Source of the DNA: an uncultured Lachnospiraceae bacterium
Lineage (GTDB): Bacteria; Bacillota; Clostridia; Lachnospirales; Lachnospiraceae
Direction of reading: 5' to 3'
Assembly (NCBI GenBank): GCA_900319245.1
Contig: ONNQ01000013.1
Location: 17,726 to 81,725, forward strand
Length of the DNA stretch: 64,000 nucleotides
Shown here: positions 36,255 to 45,834 of the stretch, piece by piece
Numbering within the stretch: position 1 is the first letter of the stretch
How the letters are laid out: every line of letters begins with the position of its first letter
Notes under the pieces: generated by a model
The model's input: the letters and a program-made list of their open reading frames with translations, nothing else
The model's database searches: none
What the model was told of the DNA's origin: nothing
Made by a program: the position numbers and the translations under genes

Positions 36255-38474
36255 TTATTCCTGCGATTCCTGCGGCTGTCTGGGGACGAAGGTGCGATTA
36301 TCCTTGCCGCTCCTAAGCGCTTTTGCCTGGCGGACAGCCTCTTCACAGAACTGCAGCTGCGAGTTGATCAGTTCCTTTCCTCGTCTGTCTACGCGGTCGT
36401 AGGTTCCGTCTGTGCGCATGATATGCGCCTTTACGGTATCCTGCAGTTCGAGCTGCAGAATGTGCAGTGCTTTGTCCTTGATCGCGGGTTCCTCAAGCGG
36501 GAACATGATCTCTACACGGCGATCCAGATTTCTGGGCATCCAGTCTGCGCTTGCGGCAAAGAATTCCGGTGATCCTCCGTTTTCAAAATAGTAAATACGG
36601 CTGTGCTCCAGGAAATTGCCGACGATGGAACGGACCGTGATATTTTCGCTGACGCCGGGAATGCCGGGGCGCAGGCAGCAGATGCCGCGGACGATCAGTT
36701 CGATCTTCACGCCGGCCGCGCTCGCTTTGTAGAGCGCTTCCATGATGTCCGGATCGCACAGAGAATTCATCTTGGCGATGATGTGCGCGGTCTCTCCATT
36801 TTCCGCATGACGCTGCTCTCTGCCGATCAGGTACAGGAAGCGGTCCTTGAGCCATAGCGGCGCAAGGCTGAGCTTATTCCAGAAGCGGGGCTCGGAATAG
36901 CCGGACAGCATGTTAAAGACGGCTGTCGCATCCGCGCCGATAGGATCGCTGCAGGTCATAAGGCCCACATCGGTGTAGAGCTTTGCGGTGGAGTCATTGT
37001 AGTTGCCTGTGCCAAGGTGCACATATCTGCGGATGCCGTCCTCTTCTCTTCGCACGACCAGTGTGATCTTACTGTGGGTCTTGAGATTCTGAAGGCCGTA
37101 AATGACGTGACAGCCTGCTTTTTCAAGCGCCTTGGCCCAGCCGATATTGTTCTCCTCGTCAAAACGGGCTTTGAGCTCGACAAGCACAGTGACCTGTTTG
37201 CCGTTTTCCGCCGCACGGGCAAGCGCTGCGACGATCGGAGAATTGCCGCTGACTCTGTACAGCGTCTGTTTGATCGCGAGAACGTCGGGATCCACAGCAG
37301 CGGACGCCACAAACTTGACAACCGGGTCAAACGTCTCGTAGGGGTGATGCATGAAGACGTCCCCCTTGCGGATCTCGTCAAATATATTGCAGCCGGCAGG
37401 GAAAGCCGGCACAAGCTGCGGCTTCGCGTAGCGGTGCTCTCTGAGCTCGTCAAAGCCCTCGATGCCGTACGCCTTCATCAGATAGGTCAGATCCAGCGGG
37501 CCATCGATCTCATAGACAAAGTTGTCTGTGAGGGAGAGCTCCGTCATCAAAAGGGCCCTGAGCTGTTCATCGATGCCTTTCTCCACTTCCAGGCGGATCG
37601 CGTCGCCTCTCTGCCGCTTTTTGAGCTGTTTCTGGATTTCCTTGAGAAGGTCTTCCGCCTCGTCCTCTGCGATATCGAGGTCCGCGCTGCGCATGATCCG
37701 GTAAGGACTCGAGCACTTGACTTCATAATTGACAAACAGCATGGGGAGATACTGGCGGATCACATCCTCTAATAGGACCAGTCTTCTGGGCTCTCCTTCC
37801 GTGCGGGGAAGAAGAAGGATGCGGGGCAGGACGCTGGGAACCTGCACAGTCGCAAACTCATATTTGACCTTATTGTCTTTATTGTCCTTGCCGGCTTTGG
37901 CGCCTTTCTTGGCTTTTTTGCCCGTGCCGAGAATGCCGGGCGCAGCGGTCTCCTTGCGGACAAGGAGCGCGCCGATATTCAGGCTCTTATTGCGGATCAG
38001 CGGGAAGGGCCTGGAGCTGTCGACCGCCATAGGCGTAAGGACCGGGAACACGTTGGAACTAAAGTATTCCTCGACAAATCGGCTCTCGGATTTACTTAAG
38101 GTATCCAGATCGCGCACCATGACAAGACCCTGCTCCTCCAGCGCCGGGATCAGCTGCCTGTTCAGGGTATAGTACTGCTGCTGCATGAAAACCTGGGTTG
38201 CCGAAAGAACAGCCGTGAGCTGCTCGGACGCGGACATCCCGGCGATATCTTTCTTTTTGTATCCCGCGTTGACCATGTCCTGCAAAGACGCAACGCGCAC
38301 CTGGAAGAACTCATCGAGGTTGGAAGCGGTGATGCTCAGGAATTTGAGCCGCTCAAACAGCGGATTCTCCTTGTTTCTCGCTTCGCTCAGACACCTTCTG
38401 TCGAACTCGAGCCAGCTCAGTTCTCTGTTAATGTAGTATTGTGGATTTCTGAAATCGATCGTCGCTGCTGCCAT
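36255..38474 (-). CDS. ppk1: Polyphosphate kinase 1
   Basis: PPK1 makes polyphosphate reversibly from ATP. I start at ATG 38474 (739 aa), where AAGGAGGG lies 5 nt upstream. The N-terminal domain begins with YINRELSWLEFDRR and ASNLDEFFQVRV. The phosphotransfer histidine is expected in the C1 domain (HVIYGLQNLKTHSK or YVHLGTGNYND, phospholipase D-like), and the C2 domain contains IVRGICCLRPG. An insert rich in Gly/Lys (about residues 182-207) interrupts the head domain. The gene follows the ppx gene by 20 bp, so synthesis and breakdown of polyphosphate are in one transcript. Confidence 0.95.
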   Translation of the reverse strand: MAAATIDFRNPQYYINRELSWLEFDRRCLSEARNKENPLFERLKFLSITASNLDEFFQVRVASLQDMVNAGYKKKDIAGMSASEQLTAVLSATQVFMQQQYYTLNRQLIPALEEQGLVMVRDLDTLSKSESRFVEEYFSSNVFPVLTPMAVDSSRPFPLIRNKSLNIGALLVRKETAAPGILGTGKKAKKGAKAGKDNKDNKVKYEFATVQVPSVLPRILLLPRTEGEPRRLVLLEDVIRQYLPMLFVNYEVKCSSPYRIMRSADLDIAEDEAEDLLKEIQKQLKKRQRGDAIRLEVEKGIDEQLRALLMTELSLTDNFVYEIDGPLDLTYLMKAYGIEGFDELREHRYAKPQLVPAFPAGCNIFDEIRKGDVFMHHPYETFDPVVKFVASAAVDPDVLAIKQTLYRVSGNSPIVAALARAAENGKQVTVLVELKARFDEENNIGWAKALEKAGCHVIYGLQNLKTHSKITLVVRREEDGIRRYVHLGTGNYNDSTAKLYTDVGLMTCSDPIGADATAVFNMLSGYSEPRFWNKLSLAPLWLKDRFLYLIGREQRHAENGETAHIIAKMNSLCDPDIMEALYKASAAGVKIELIVRGICCLRPGIPGVSENITVRSIVGNFLEHSRIYYFENGGSPEFFAASADWMPRNLDRRVEIMFPLEEPAIKDKALHILQLELQDTVKAHIMRTDGTYDRVDRRGKELINSQLQFCEEAVRQAKALRSGKDNRTFVPRQPQESQE

Positions 38475-38494
38475 TTTTATCCCTCCTTGCCCCA

Positions 38495-40066
38495 TCAGAA
38501 TTCACGCTGCCTGATCTCAGGCCGCACACTGAATATTTCTTCAAAGAACGCCGCGCGTTTGCTGAATAGACCCTTCTCCAGGGTGATATCCTTCTTCGTG
38601 CTGACACTGATCTGCAGCTGTCCCTCGCGAAGCCGGATGCGGACGTCCGTAAACTTCTTCTTGTGGGATCTGTCGAGTCCGTTGGCCAGGCGAAGAATGG
38701 CGGTCAGTTTGGTGATGATCATATAGTCGCTGCGGGTCAGAATGCCAAAATCCTCCCGCTCCTCATAAAAGACGAAATCCCTGTGATTGTAGCGAACGAC
38801 ATTGGCAACGATCTCCCGCTCTCTGGCCGTAAGACCGATGATCTCCGTCGATTTGATGATATTGTAGGAGCAGTCGGACAGGTTCTGCATACTGATATAT
38901 TTGCCGCAGTCGTGCAGGATCGCGCACAGGCGCAGAAGGAGTCTTTCCCTGTCTCCCATGCCATGAATACGCTTCATACTGTCAAAAATCTGCAGTGTCA
39001 AAAACTCCAGTGTTTTGGCACGCTCTTCGCTTCCCTTGTAGCGCTTGGACGTCTGTAAAGCGCAGGTCAGGATATCCTGTTCAAAATCGTGTTCGGGCTT
39101 TATGAACTTCTTGGCCGTCGCGTAATCGTAAACGATTCCGTCACAGAGTGTGACGCCGGGGATCCAGATCACGTCCGCCTTGAGGGCCTTCGCGATGCAC
39201 TTAATAATGATCGAGGAGATCTGCAGAAGCGGGATCTTCTCATCGGAGATCTTGAGCTGGTCGGACAGCTCCATGGTGCTGCGATTCTTCAGGCCGTCGA
39301 TAAAGCCGATCAGGGCAGCGGTATCGATGAATTCAGCTTCGCCCATGGGACCGGGAATCACCTTGCCGGTGCCGGAGAAATTGCTGGCATTGCCCGCCGC
39401 GTCCGCGAGATAGTCGTCGATGACGACGATCTGTTTGATATCGCGGTCCTTGAGATAGAGCTTCTTGAACACGGACAGCTGCGTGTTGACGATCTCTTCG
39501 ATGAGGGACTCATTTTGTACGGACCTTGCGCCAACTCTCTCGAGCTGCTCGCGAATACGCAAAACGCCAAGGCGCAGGTTCTGGGACGCGCTGAGTTTGT
39601 CCTTTTCAAACAAAGAGATCTGGACGCTGCCGCCGCCGATATCGACGATCGCCGTAGACTGCTCCATGATCTTGGAAAACACCGATCCTTTGGAAGCGAG
39701 CGACTTGTAGTCCATGAAGCGCTGCTCTGTATTCTCAAGAATATCGATGTGAATACCGGTCTCCTGCTCCAGCTGTGTCACGATCATCGAAGAATTCTTC
39801 ATTTCGCGAAAAGCGCTCGTGCCGTAGGCGGTGTAAGCCTCGACGCCGTAATTCTTCATGATCTTCTGGGATTCGGAAAGAATCCGCTTGAGCTCAGCCA
39901 GGTGGACCCTTGAGACTTTACCGGTATGATAGGTATCCGTACCGATATCCATCATATGACGGATATTGTCGATCTGCCTGATCCCGCTCTTTCTGGAAAG
40001 CTCAAAAATCTTCATTTCATAGACATAGCTTCCCACGTCGATCGCGCCAAATAGATGCACTGCCAT
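38495..40066 (-). CDS. ppx: Ppx/GppA-family exopolyphosphatase with HD domain
   Basis: The 523-aa protein has the ASKHA-type Ppx/GppA domain (GAIDVGSYVYEMKI at 8-21, IVDIGGGSVQISLF near 140, GVLRIRE) followed by a C-terminal HD module with AILHDCGKYI, as in clostridial Ppx proteins. Expected activity is release of phosphate from polyphosphate chain ends or pppGpp hydrolysis; sequence does not tell which. AAAGGGG precedes ATG 40066, and ppk1 follows 20 bp later. Confidence 0.9.
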   Translation of the reverse strand: MAVHLFGAIDVGSYVYEMKIFELSRKSGIRQIDNIRHMMDIGTDTYHTGKVSRVHLAELKRILSESQKIMKNYGVEAYTAYGTSAFREMKNSSMIVTQLEQETGIHIDILENTEQRFMDYKSLASKGSVFSKIMEQSTAIVDIGGGSVQISLFEKDKLSASQNLRLGVLRIREQLERVGARSVQNESLIEEIVNTQLSVFKKLYLKDRDIKQIVVIDDYLADAAGNASNFSGTGKVIPGPMGEAEFIDTAALIGFIDGLKNRSTMELSDQLKISDEKIPLLQISSIIIKCIAKALKADVIWIPGVTLCDGIVYDYATAKKFIKPEHDFEQDILTCALQTSKRYKGSEERAKTLEFLTLQIFDSMKRIHGMGDRERLLLRLCAILHDCGKYISMQNLSDCSYNIIKSTEIIGLTAREREIVANVVRYNHRDFVFYEEREDFGILTRSDYMIITKLTAILRLANGLDRSHKKKFTDVRIRLREGQLQISVSTKKDITLEKGLFSKRAAFFEEIFSVRPEIRQREF

Positions 40067-40133
40067 GATTTATTATCCCCTTTGTAAGTATTGACCAATA
40101 ACAGTCGAAGAAACGTAATTATCAAACATTTGT

Positions 40134-40163
40134 ATTATAACAAGTTCGCACCTGTGCTTCCAA
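40134..40163 (-). promoter_or_regulatory. Sigma-A promoter of ppx-ppk1
   Basis: TTGGAA, 18 bp, perfect TATAAT on the minus strand, 67 bp before the ppx start. I see no Pho-box-like repeat next to it. Confidence 0.65.
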
Positions 40164-40212
40164 TAGAATGAGCGAAAGAATGAGATGAAGAATGTGCCGG
40201 CGTGGTCCAAAC

Positions 40213-41292
40213 TCAGTATTCTCCGTTCATTTTAAGAAGCTTGGCCGCCTGATCGGCCGCCGTCAGACTGTCCAGGATCTCATCCAGATCTCCGTTCATA
40301 ATCGCGTCAATTTTATAGAGCGTGAGCTTGATCCGGTGGTCCGTCACTCGTCCCTGCGGGAAGTTATAGGTGCGGATCTTCTCAGAGCGGTCACCAGTGC
40401 CGATCTGGCTCCTTCTAAGGTCGGCCTCTTCGTCGTGGCGCTTCTGCATCTCCAGATCATAGAGTTTGGAGCGCAGAAGGGCCCAGGCCTTGGCTTTGTT
40501 CTGCAGCTGAGACTTTTCAGTCTGGCTGTAGATGACGATGCCGGTCGGATAATGGGTCAGGCGAACGGCTGAATCCGTTGTATTGACGCACTGGCCGCCG
40601 TTGCCGGATGCGCGCATGACGTCGATGCGGACGTCCTTTTCAGGGATATCGATGACAATATCGTCGTCGACCTCAGGGATCACCGCGACGGTGATCGTAG
40701 AGGTGTGGATTCGTCCGCCGGATTCGGTCGCGGGCACACGCTGCACTCTGTGGACGCCGCTCTCATATTTCATGCGGGAATAGGCGCCCTGGCCGCGGAT
40801 CATGAAACTGACGGACTTCATGCCGCCGATCCCGATTTCTTCAAAATCCAGGATCTCCGATTTCCAGCCGCGTCCCTCCGCGTAGTGGACGTACATTCTA
40901 TAGATCTCCGCGGCAAACAGAGCGGCTTCATCGCCGCCCGCGCCGGCGCGGATTTCCACAATGACGTTCTTGTCGTCGTTGGGGTCCTTGGGAAGCAGCA
41001 ATATTTTGATCTGCTCTTCCAGCTCCCCGATCCGTTTTCTGGACTCGGCGAGTTCCTCCTTGGCCAGCTCCCGCATCTCCTCGTCGCTCTCTTCTTCCAG
41101 CATCTGCAGGGAATCCTCGGCTGCCTGCCGGCAATCCCGGTATTCCCCATAAGCCGCCACAAGCGGCGCCAGATCGCTCTGCTCCTTCATGAGGCTGCGA
41201 AATCGCTTCTGGTTGGAGGCGATATCCGGGCTTGCCAGTTCTCTCTGTATATCTTCGTAATGCAGCATTACGCTGTCTAATTGATCAAACAT
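40213..41292 (-). CDS. prfA: Peptide chain release factor 1
   Basis: RF1 reads UAA and UAG and triggers peptide release. From ATG 41292 (359 aa, MFDQLDSV) it has the canonical length; the GTG three codons earlier coincides with its GGTGA ribosome binding site. The codon-recognition PxT motif reads PAT in [10 protein letters not shown], and the catalytic GGQ is in [13 protein letters not shown]. The glutamine of GGQ is the target of PrmC, encoded by the preceding gene 12 bp upstream. Confidence 0.96.
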   Translation of the reverse strand: MFDQLDSVMLHYEDIQRELASPDIASNQKRFRSLMKEQSDLAPLVAAYGEYRDCRQAAEDSLQMLEEESDEEMRELAKEELAESRKRIGELEEQIKILLLPKDPNDDKNVIVEIRAGAGGDEAALFAAEIYRMYVHYAEGRGWKSEILDFEEIGIGGMKSVSFMIRGQGAYSRMKYESGVHRVQRVPATESGGRIHTSTITVAVIPEVDDDIVIDIPEKDVRIDVMRASGNGGQCVNTTDSAVRLTHYPTGIVIYSQTEKSQLQNKAKAWALLRSKLYDLEMQKRHDEEADLRRSQIGTGDRSEKIRTYNFPQGRVTDHRIKLTLYKIDAIMNGDLDEILDSLTAADQAAKLLKMNGEY

Positions 41293-41304
41293 ACTTGTCA
41301 CCGT

Positions 41305-42192
41305 TTACTTCTGATGAATACTCTTAATGCCGCATACAATGCGGTCGTTTCCGCCATAATCGCGGATGGTCCTGACTTCATAATAGCCGGCCTCTTCCAT
41401 GAGCGCCGTCACTTCCTGCGCCTGGTCGTAGCCGATCTCCAGATAGAGCATGCCGCCGGTCACCAGATACTGACAGGCTTCGGGAATGATCCTCTTATAG
41501 AACATAAGACCGTCTTCGCCGCCGTCCAGCGCCATCATGGGCTCGTGCGCCTGCACTTCGGGTGCAAGCCCTCCTATGACAGCGGAGCAGATATAGGGGG
41601 GATTGGAGACAATCAGATCGAATTTCTCTCCCTCGCGTACGGCTTCAAAGAGGTCGCCCTCGCGCCATTCGCAGCGGTCTTGTAATGAGAGCCGCTCTGC
41701 GTTCTTTTGGGCAACGTCCAGCGCATCCCGGGAGAGGTCTGTGCCAACGCCGGTCGATCCGTTGGAATAATGAAGGAGGCTCAGAAGTATGCAGCCGCTG
41801 CCTGTGCACAGGTCCAGGATCCGGTCTCCGTCGCAGGTTTCCTTCATGATCTCCTCGATCAGGTTCTCCGTATCCTGCTCCGGAATCAGTACCCGGTGGT
41901 CCACTGCAAAGGTAAGCCCCATAAAATCACTGCAGCCCACGATATAGGCCAGGGGTTCTCGCTTACTCCGGCGAACCAGAAGCTCTCTATAGCGCGCTAC
42001 CTCTTCGCAGGGCACAATACGCTCCGCGTCCAGCAGCAAAGTCTGCAGGTTGGTGCCGCACACATGCTCGAGCAGAAGCCGGGCATCCAGCCGCGCCTCC
42101 CTCTCCTCCTCTATGACGCCGGACAGGATTCTGGCGCCTTCCTCATAGAGGTCTCTATAAACTGTATCTCTCGCAGATTCATTCCAAAACAC
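41305..42192 (-). CDS. prmC: Release factor glutamine methyltransferase PrmC
   Basis: PrmC N5-methylates the GGQ glutamine of RF1 and RF2. The 295-aa Rossmann-type methyltransferase has the SAM motif ILDLCTGSGCILL (about residues 126-138) and the glutamine-binding NPPY in IVSNPPYIC. VLIPEQDTENLIE replaces the usual VLIPRPETE, with Gln/Asp in place of Pro/Glu. It lies between the DUF1385 gene and prfA, its substrate gene. Confidence 0.95.
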   Translation of the reverse strand: MFWNESARDTVYRDLYEEGARILSGVIEEEREARLDARLLLEHVCGTNLQTLLLDAERIVPCEEVARYRELLVRRSKREPLAYIVGCSDFMGLTFAVDHRVLIPEQDTENLIEEIMKETCDGDRILDLCTGSGCILLSLLHYSNGSTGVGTDLSRDALDVAQKNAERLSLQDRCEWREGDLFEAVREGEKFDLIVSNPPYICSAVIGGLAPEVQAHEPMMALDGGEDGLMFYKRIIPEACQYLVTGGMLYLEIGYDQAQEVTALMEEAGYYEVRTIRDYGGNDRIVCGIKSIHQK

Positions 42193-42206
42193 GCCGTTTC
42201 CTCCAA

Positions 42207-43205
42207 TCAGGCATTGCCGGGGATGGGATCGACCGCTTGGTCTATATTTTGACCGATTGCAGGATCACCCTCTTGATCGAAATGGACGCCAAATTCCTGT
42301 GTCAGATACTCTCTCCAGTCAAATACGGCCTCAACGGAGGCAATGCCGACCTCGATCATATCGTCGTCGGGCTCCTTGGTCGTCATCAGCTGCATCCAAA
42401 GGCCGGGCTTGGAGATCAGCTGGATCAAGGGATTGCTGCTCGTGCCGGCAAGTCGGATGATCTCATAGGAGACGCCCGAAATGACCGGAATCAGAAGGAT
42501 TCGGAGCGCGATCCGCATGATGTGGCTGTCCGTGCGGATAAAGAAGAACAATACGATACTGACAAGCATGACAAACATCGTGAAACTGCTTCCGCACCGC
42601 TTGTGAAGCCGGGTACTCTTTCTGGCATTTTCAACCGTGAGAGGCAGCCCGCTTTCCAGACAGTTGATGCACTTGTGCTCAGCGCCGTGATATTGATAGA
42701 GGCGTTTGATATCTTCCATGGCCGTGATCGCCCATATATAGAGTAGAAAGATCGTGACGCGAAGAATTCCCTCAAATACGACAAGAAGCCCCGTGTGTCC
42801 GATCAAAGAACTCAGAAACGAAGCGGCGCCGTAGGGAAGAAGTATGAAAAGCGCGACCGCGATGACCATAGAAACAGCCAGGATCAGGCCCGTCAGGAAC
42901 TTCTCCCTGGGGGATGCAGGATCCACCGTTTCGCCTGGATCGTACATGGACGCGGAGTAATCGGTTACACGAAGTCCCAAAACGAGGGAGTCGATCAGTA
43001 CGAAGAAGCCCCGCACGATCGGAATCTTCCTTACGGGCGTGCCGGACAACAGTCCGGTATAGGTCTCATTCCGAAGAACGATACTGCCGTCCTCCTTGCG
43101 GACAGCGACTGCGTAGCGATCGCCATTTTTCATCATGACGCCTTCGAGAACGGCCTGTCCGCCGATCCCGCTGTAGTGCTGCGCGCAAACCTTATTATTT
43201 GCCAA
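42207..43205 (-). CDS. DUF1385 membrane protein
   Basis: The 332-aa protein starts at TTG 43205, which has AGGAGG 6 nt upstream and gives ANNKVCAQHYSGIGGQAVLEG, the family N-terminus. An upstream ATG in the same frame has no such site. Four hydrophobic segments (about residues 95-125, 135-160, 210-228, 235-255) make it integral to the membrane. Conserved polar motifs GAEHKCINC and HKRCGSSF suggest metal binding, and some databases call it a metal-dependent enzyme, but its role is unknown. The context rpmE-DUF1385-prmC-prfA is conserved in Clostridia. Confidence 0.9.
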   Translation of the reverse strand: MANNKVCAQHYSGIGGQAVLEGVMMKNGDRYAVAVRKEDGSIVLRNETYTGLLSGTPVRKIPIVRGFFVLIDSLVLGLRVTDYSASMYDPGETVDPASPREKFLTGLILAVSMVIAVALFILLPYGAASFLSSLIGHTGLLVVFEGILRVTIFLLYIWAITAMEDIKRLYQYHGAEHKCINCLESGLPLTVENARKSTRLHKRCGSSFTMFVMLVSIVLFFFIRTDSHIMRIALRILLIPVISGVSYEIIRLAGTSSNPLIQLISKPGLWMQLMTTKEPDDDMIEVGIASVEAVFDWREYLTQEFGVHFDQEGDPAIGQNIDQAVDPIPGNA

Positions 43206-43279
43206 AATATGCCTCCTAATAGTAAAAAACAAGGCAGAGAATGCACTCCGCCTTGTCTTCATTCATCACTGCGATTCTA

Positions 43280-43483
43280 TTACTTGCTGTAGCCGTACTT
43301 CTTGTTGAACTTATCGATACGACCCTTAGCAGCGGCAGTCTTCTGTGTGCCGGTGTAGAAAGAATGGCACTTGGAGCAGACTTCGACGTGAATCTCAGGC
43401 TTTGTAGAACCGGTTACGAAAGTGTTGCCGCAGTTGCAGGTAACGGTTGCCTGATAATACTTGGGCTGAATAGATGACTTCAT
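43280..43483 (-). CDS. rpmE: 50S ribosomal protein L31 (zinc-binding type)
   Basis: L31 bridges the ribosomal subunits. From ATG 43483 it is 67 aa; the extra 13 codons of the longer frame belong to a structured leader. Cysteines C16, C18, C36 and C39 (CNC...CSKC) make it the zinc-containing C+ form. GGAGG lies 7 nt upstream. A strong promoter and a hairpin leader precede it, and the DUF1385, prmC and prfA genes follow. Confidence 0.97.
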   Translation of the reverse strand: MKSSIQPKYYQATVTCNCGNTFVTGSTKPEIHVEVCSKCHSFYTGTQKTAAAKGRIDKFNKKYGYSK

Positions 43484-43500
43484 TGATTTCCTCCTTACCT

Positions 43501-43538
43501 GAGCACCCGGGCCCATGGCCACAGGAGTAACGGTGCTC
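43501..43538 (-). promoter_or_regulatory. Structured leader of rpmE, candidate L31 autoregulatory element
   Basis: In the mRNA a 7-bp stem (GAGCACC at one side, GGTGCTC at the other) encloses a GC-rich interior that itself contains a GGCC-type hairpin. It ends about 17 nt before the L31 start, right next to the Shine-Dalgarno. L31 leaders with autoregulatory roles are known in Firmicutes and other phyla; membership of a specific Rfam family is not checked. Confidence 0.45.
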
Positions 43539-43587
43539 TGTATGATTATAATTACTGAAACTGCTCATATATCAGAACAGCGTTATG

Positions 43588-43616
43588 ATTATAGCACGGG
43601 AGTGTGCGCTGTGCAA
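43588..43616 (-). promoter_or_regulatory. Sigma-A promoter of rpmE operon
   Basis: TTGCAC, 17 bp, perfect TATAAT on the minus strand, giving a leader of roughly 100 nt before the L31 start. This is one of the two strongest promoters in the window. Confidence 0.75.
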
Positions 43617-43654
43617 GTTATTGTTTGTAATTCAGTGTGCAATTTAATCGGTCA

Positions 43655-44458
43655 TTATAATCTGTAATTCGTTTCCTGCAGTCTTTTGCCCCAGTATCCG
43701 AACACAGCAGCAGCAAGGACGCCAAAGAAAAGAATCCACATGGGGTGCGCCAGCACCTCTCCCCACCCGGCGGCTGAGGCAGCCAGGACAGCCAGATTGC
43801 AGCTGCAGTGGAGAAGATACGGCACTTCAAAGCGCCTTGTCAGCTCAAAACTCATTGCGAAGACCATTCCCATCACAAAGGCGTAGAGGCCCTGCCGGAG
43901 ATTGGCGTGTGCGGCGCCAAATACAAGGGAGGACCAGAACGCCGCCTCCAGAGGGGAGAAACCTCTTCTTAATCGGTGCCAAACAATCCCTCTGTAGACA
44001 AGCTCCTCCACAAACGGTGTGAGAAAACCATAGACAGCAGCCGCAAAAGGGAGAATGTATGGATCCGGTGAGACTGTGCCTGCTGCGCCTTGTCCGGCCA
44101 GAAGCAGATTGAAAAAGGCGGACAGGCTGATCGTACCGGCAGGGAGAAGTCCCATTAACAGGCGGCGGTCCTTTCGGTGCCTGATCCATGCGCCGACGCT
44201 CCTTGCCCGGGTGATCATGATCTCCCGCTGCCCTTCTTTGATAAGAGGGATCGCAGCGCCGGCCGAGGCGATTCCCAGGATCAAGAGGTCTGCGGCGTCA
44301 TGCCAGAACGAATAATAGACGGTCATATCCGCGGACATAGCAATTAGGACCGACTCGAGTAGCCGTAACAGGATCGAGCGGACTGTGATAAACAAAACGA
44401 TATAGACGAAAAATGGGCGAACGGCATACCAGCCGATCTCGAGTCGTTCCCGCCGCAT
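43655..44458 (-). CDS. CPBP-family intramembrane metalloprotease
   Basis: The 267-aa protein has about seven hydrophobic segments and the CPBP (Abi/Rce1-like) motifs: EELVYRG with E151, E152 and R156, GAAHAN with H184, and HCSCN with H217 and N221. These are the expected metal and catalytic residues, so it should be active. Family members cleave prenylated or peptide substrates or give bacteriocin self-immunity; no bacteriocin gene is nearby. It stands alone between rpmE and the acyl-CoA dehydrogenase. The ribosome binding site is unclear. Confidence 0.88.
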   Translation of the reverse strand: MRRERLEIGWYAVRPFFVYIVLFITVRSILLRLLESVLIAMSADMTVYYSFWHDAADLLILGIASAGAAIPLIKEGQREIMITRARSVGAWIRHRKDRRLLMGLLPAGTISLSAFFNLLLAGQGAAGTVSPDPYILPFAAAVYGFLTPFVEELVYRGIVWHRLRRGFSPLEAAFWSSLVFGAAHANLRQGLYAFVMGMVFAMSFELTRRFEVPYLLHCSCNLAVLAASAAGWGEVLAHPMWILFFGVLAAAVFGYWGKRLQETNYRL

Positions 44459-44542
44459 TGGATCATGCCGCCTTTCTTGTTATGCCAAAACTATTTATGT
44501 AAGAACGCCTTGGCATTCTTTGGAATCCCTGGGAATACGGAA

Positions 44543-44575
44543 AAAACAGCCCGGCGAAAAACGCCGGGCTGTTTT
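44543..44575 (-). terminator. Strong intrinsic terminator after the acyl-CoA dehydrogenase gene
   Basis: A 14-bp stem (44543-44556 with 44562-44575, core CAGCCCGGCG) with a 5-nt A loop ends in T runs on both strands. On the minus strand it lies 45 bp past the stop codon. Confidence 0.9.
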
Positions 44576-44620
44576 CAAACTGTCTCACTTACGATGTGAA
44601 ATCCTCATCCGGAAATCTGA

Positions 44621-45760
44621 TTAGCGAAGCATAGCGCCGCCGATAACCATCATCTGAACCTCGCTGGTTCCTTCATAGATCTCGGTGATCTTAGCATCTC
44701 TCATCATGCGCTCGATGGGATACTCACGAGTGTAGCCGTAGCCGCCGAACAGCTGCAGGCATCTGCGGGTTACGTCAGAAGCGTTTGCTGCTGCAACAAG
44801 CTTAGCCTCTGCTGCGTACTGTGTATAAGGCTTGCCTTCATCAACAGCTGCTGCTGCGCGATAAACAAGCATCTTAGCAGCTTCGGTATTGGCTTTCATC
44901 TTAGCCAGCTCGAACTGTGTGTTCTGGAACTTAGCGATCGGACGGCCAAACTGTACTCTCTGCTTGACGTACTCAACGGTTACGTCGATTGCGCCTTCCG
45001 CAATACCCAGAGCCTGTGCAGCGATACCGATTCTGCCGCCGTCCAGAGTCATCATAGCAATCTTGAAGCCCTTGTTGACTTCGCCGAGGAGGTTCTCCTT
45101 CGGAACCTTCACGTTCTCGAATACGAGCTCGCATGTGCTGGATCCGCGGATACCCATCTTCTTCTCGTGGGAACCAACGCTGAAGCCTTCCATATCCTTT
45201 TCCATGATCAGAGCGGTGATACCCTTGTTTCCAAGAGACTTGTCTGTCATACCGAATACTACGAAAATATCAGCTACACCAGCGTTTGTGATGAAGATCT
45301 TGGAGCCGTTTACCAGATAGTAGTCGCCCTTGTCCTCAAATACAGTCTTCTGACCTGCTGCGTCGGTACCTGCGTTGGGCTCGGTCAGACCGAAAGCGCC
45401 GAGCTTCTCGCCGGAAAGCAGCTGGGGAAGATATTTCTGCTTCTGCTCTTCTGTACCGAACTTGTAGATCGGCCATGCGCAGAGGGATGTGTGTGCAGAG
45501 ATACCAACAGCTGTGGAAGCACAAACCTTGGAAACTTCCTCGATGCACTGTGCATAGGACAGCTCATCCATGCCTGCTCCGCCGTACTCCTCCGGGAAGG
45601 GGATTCCGAGAAGTCCCATCTCAGCAGCCTGCTTGAATGTCTCTACGGGGAATTTCTCTTCCTCGTCGATCTCAGCAGCGATCGGTCCGCAGACACCTAC
45701 TGCAAAGTCACGGTACATATTCACCATATCCTGATGAATTTCGTCATTAAAAAAACTCAT
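44621..45760 (-). CDS. Acyl-CoA dehydrogenase, short-chain (butyryl-CoA dehydrogenase-like)
   Basis: This flavoprotein oxidises or, with EtfAB, reduces short-chain acyl-CoA. The 379-aa sequence has FGLTEPNAGTDA for FAD and substrate binding, the RVQFGRPIA signature, QLFGGYGYTREYPIERMMRDAK, and the catalytic base E363 in YEGTSEVQ, as in butyryl-CoA dehydrogenases. GGAGG lies 5 nt before ATG 45760. It has its own promoter and terminator and no etfBA, crt, hbd or thl beside it, so the partner flavoprotein must be encoded elsewhere. Confidence 0.93.
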   Translation of the reverse strand: MSFFNDEIHQDMVNMYRDFAVGVCGPIAAEIDEEEKFPVETFKQAAEMGLLGIPFPEEYGGAGMDELSYAQCIEEVSKVCASTAVGISAHTSLCAWPIYKFGTEEQKQKYLPQLLSGEKLGAFGLTEPNAGTDAAGQKTVFEDKGDYYLVNGSKIFITNAGVADIFVVFGMTDKSLGNKGITALIMEKDMEGFSVGSHEKKMGIRGSSTCELVFENVKVPKENLLGEVNKGFKIAMMTLDGGRIGIAAQALGIAEGAIDVTVEYVKQRVQFGRPIAKFQNTQFELAKMKANTEAAKMLVYRAAAAVDEGKPYTQYAAEAKLVAAANASDVTRRCLQLFGGYGYTREYPIERMMRDAKITEIYEGTSEVQMMVIGGAMLR

Positions 45761-45834
45761 TGCGACCTCCTTTTTAAATACGCTACAATGTAGCAGTTTT
45801 TAGATAAACAGTAATCATCTATCCAATCACAGAT

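Noticed and set aside
40140-40160. LexA-type box CGAAC next to the ppx promoter
   Set aside because: Only the left half matches; the inverted half (GTTCG) is absent.
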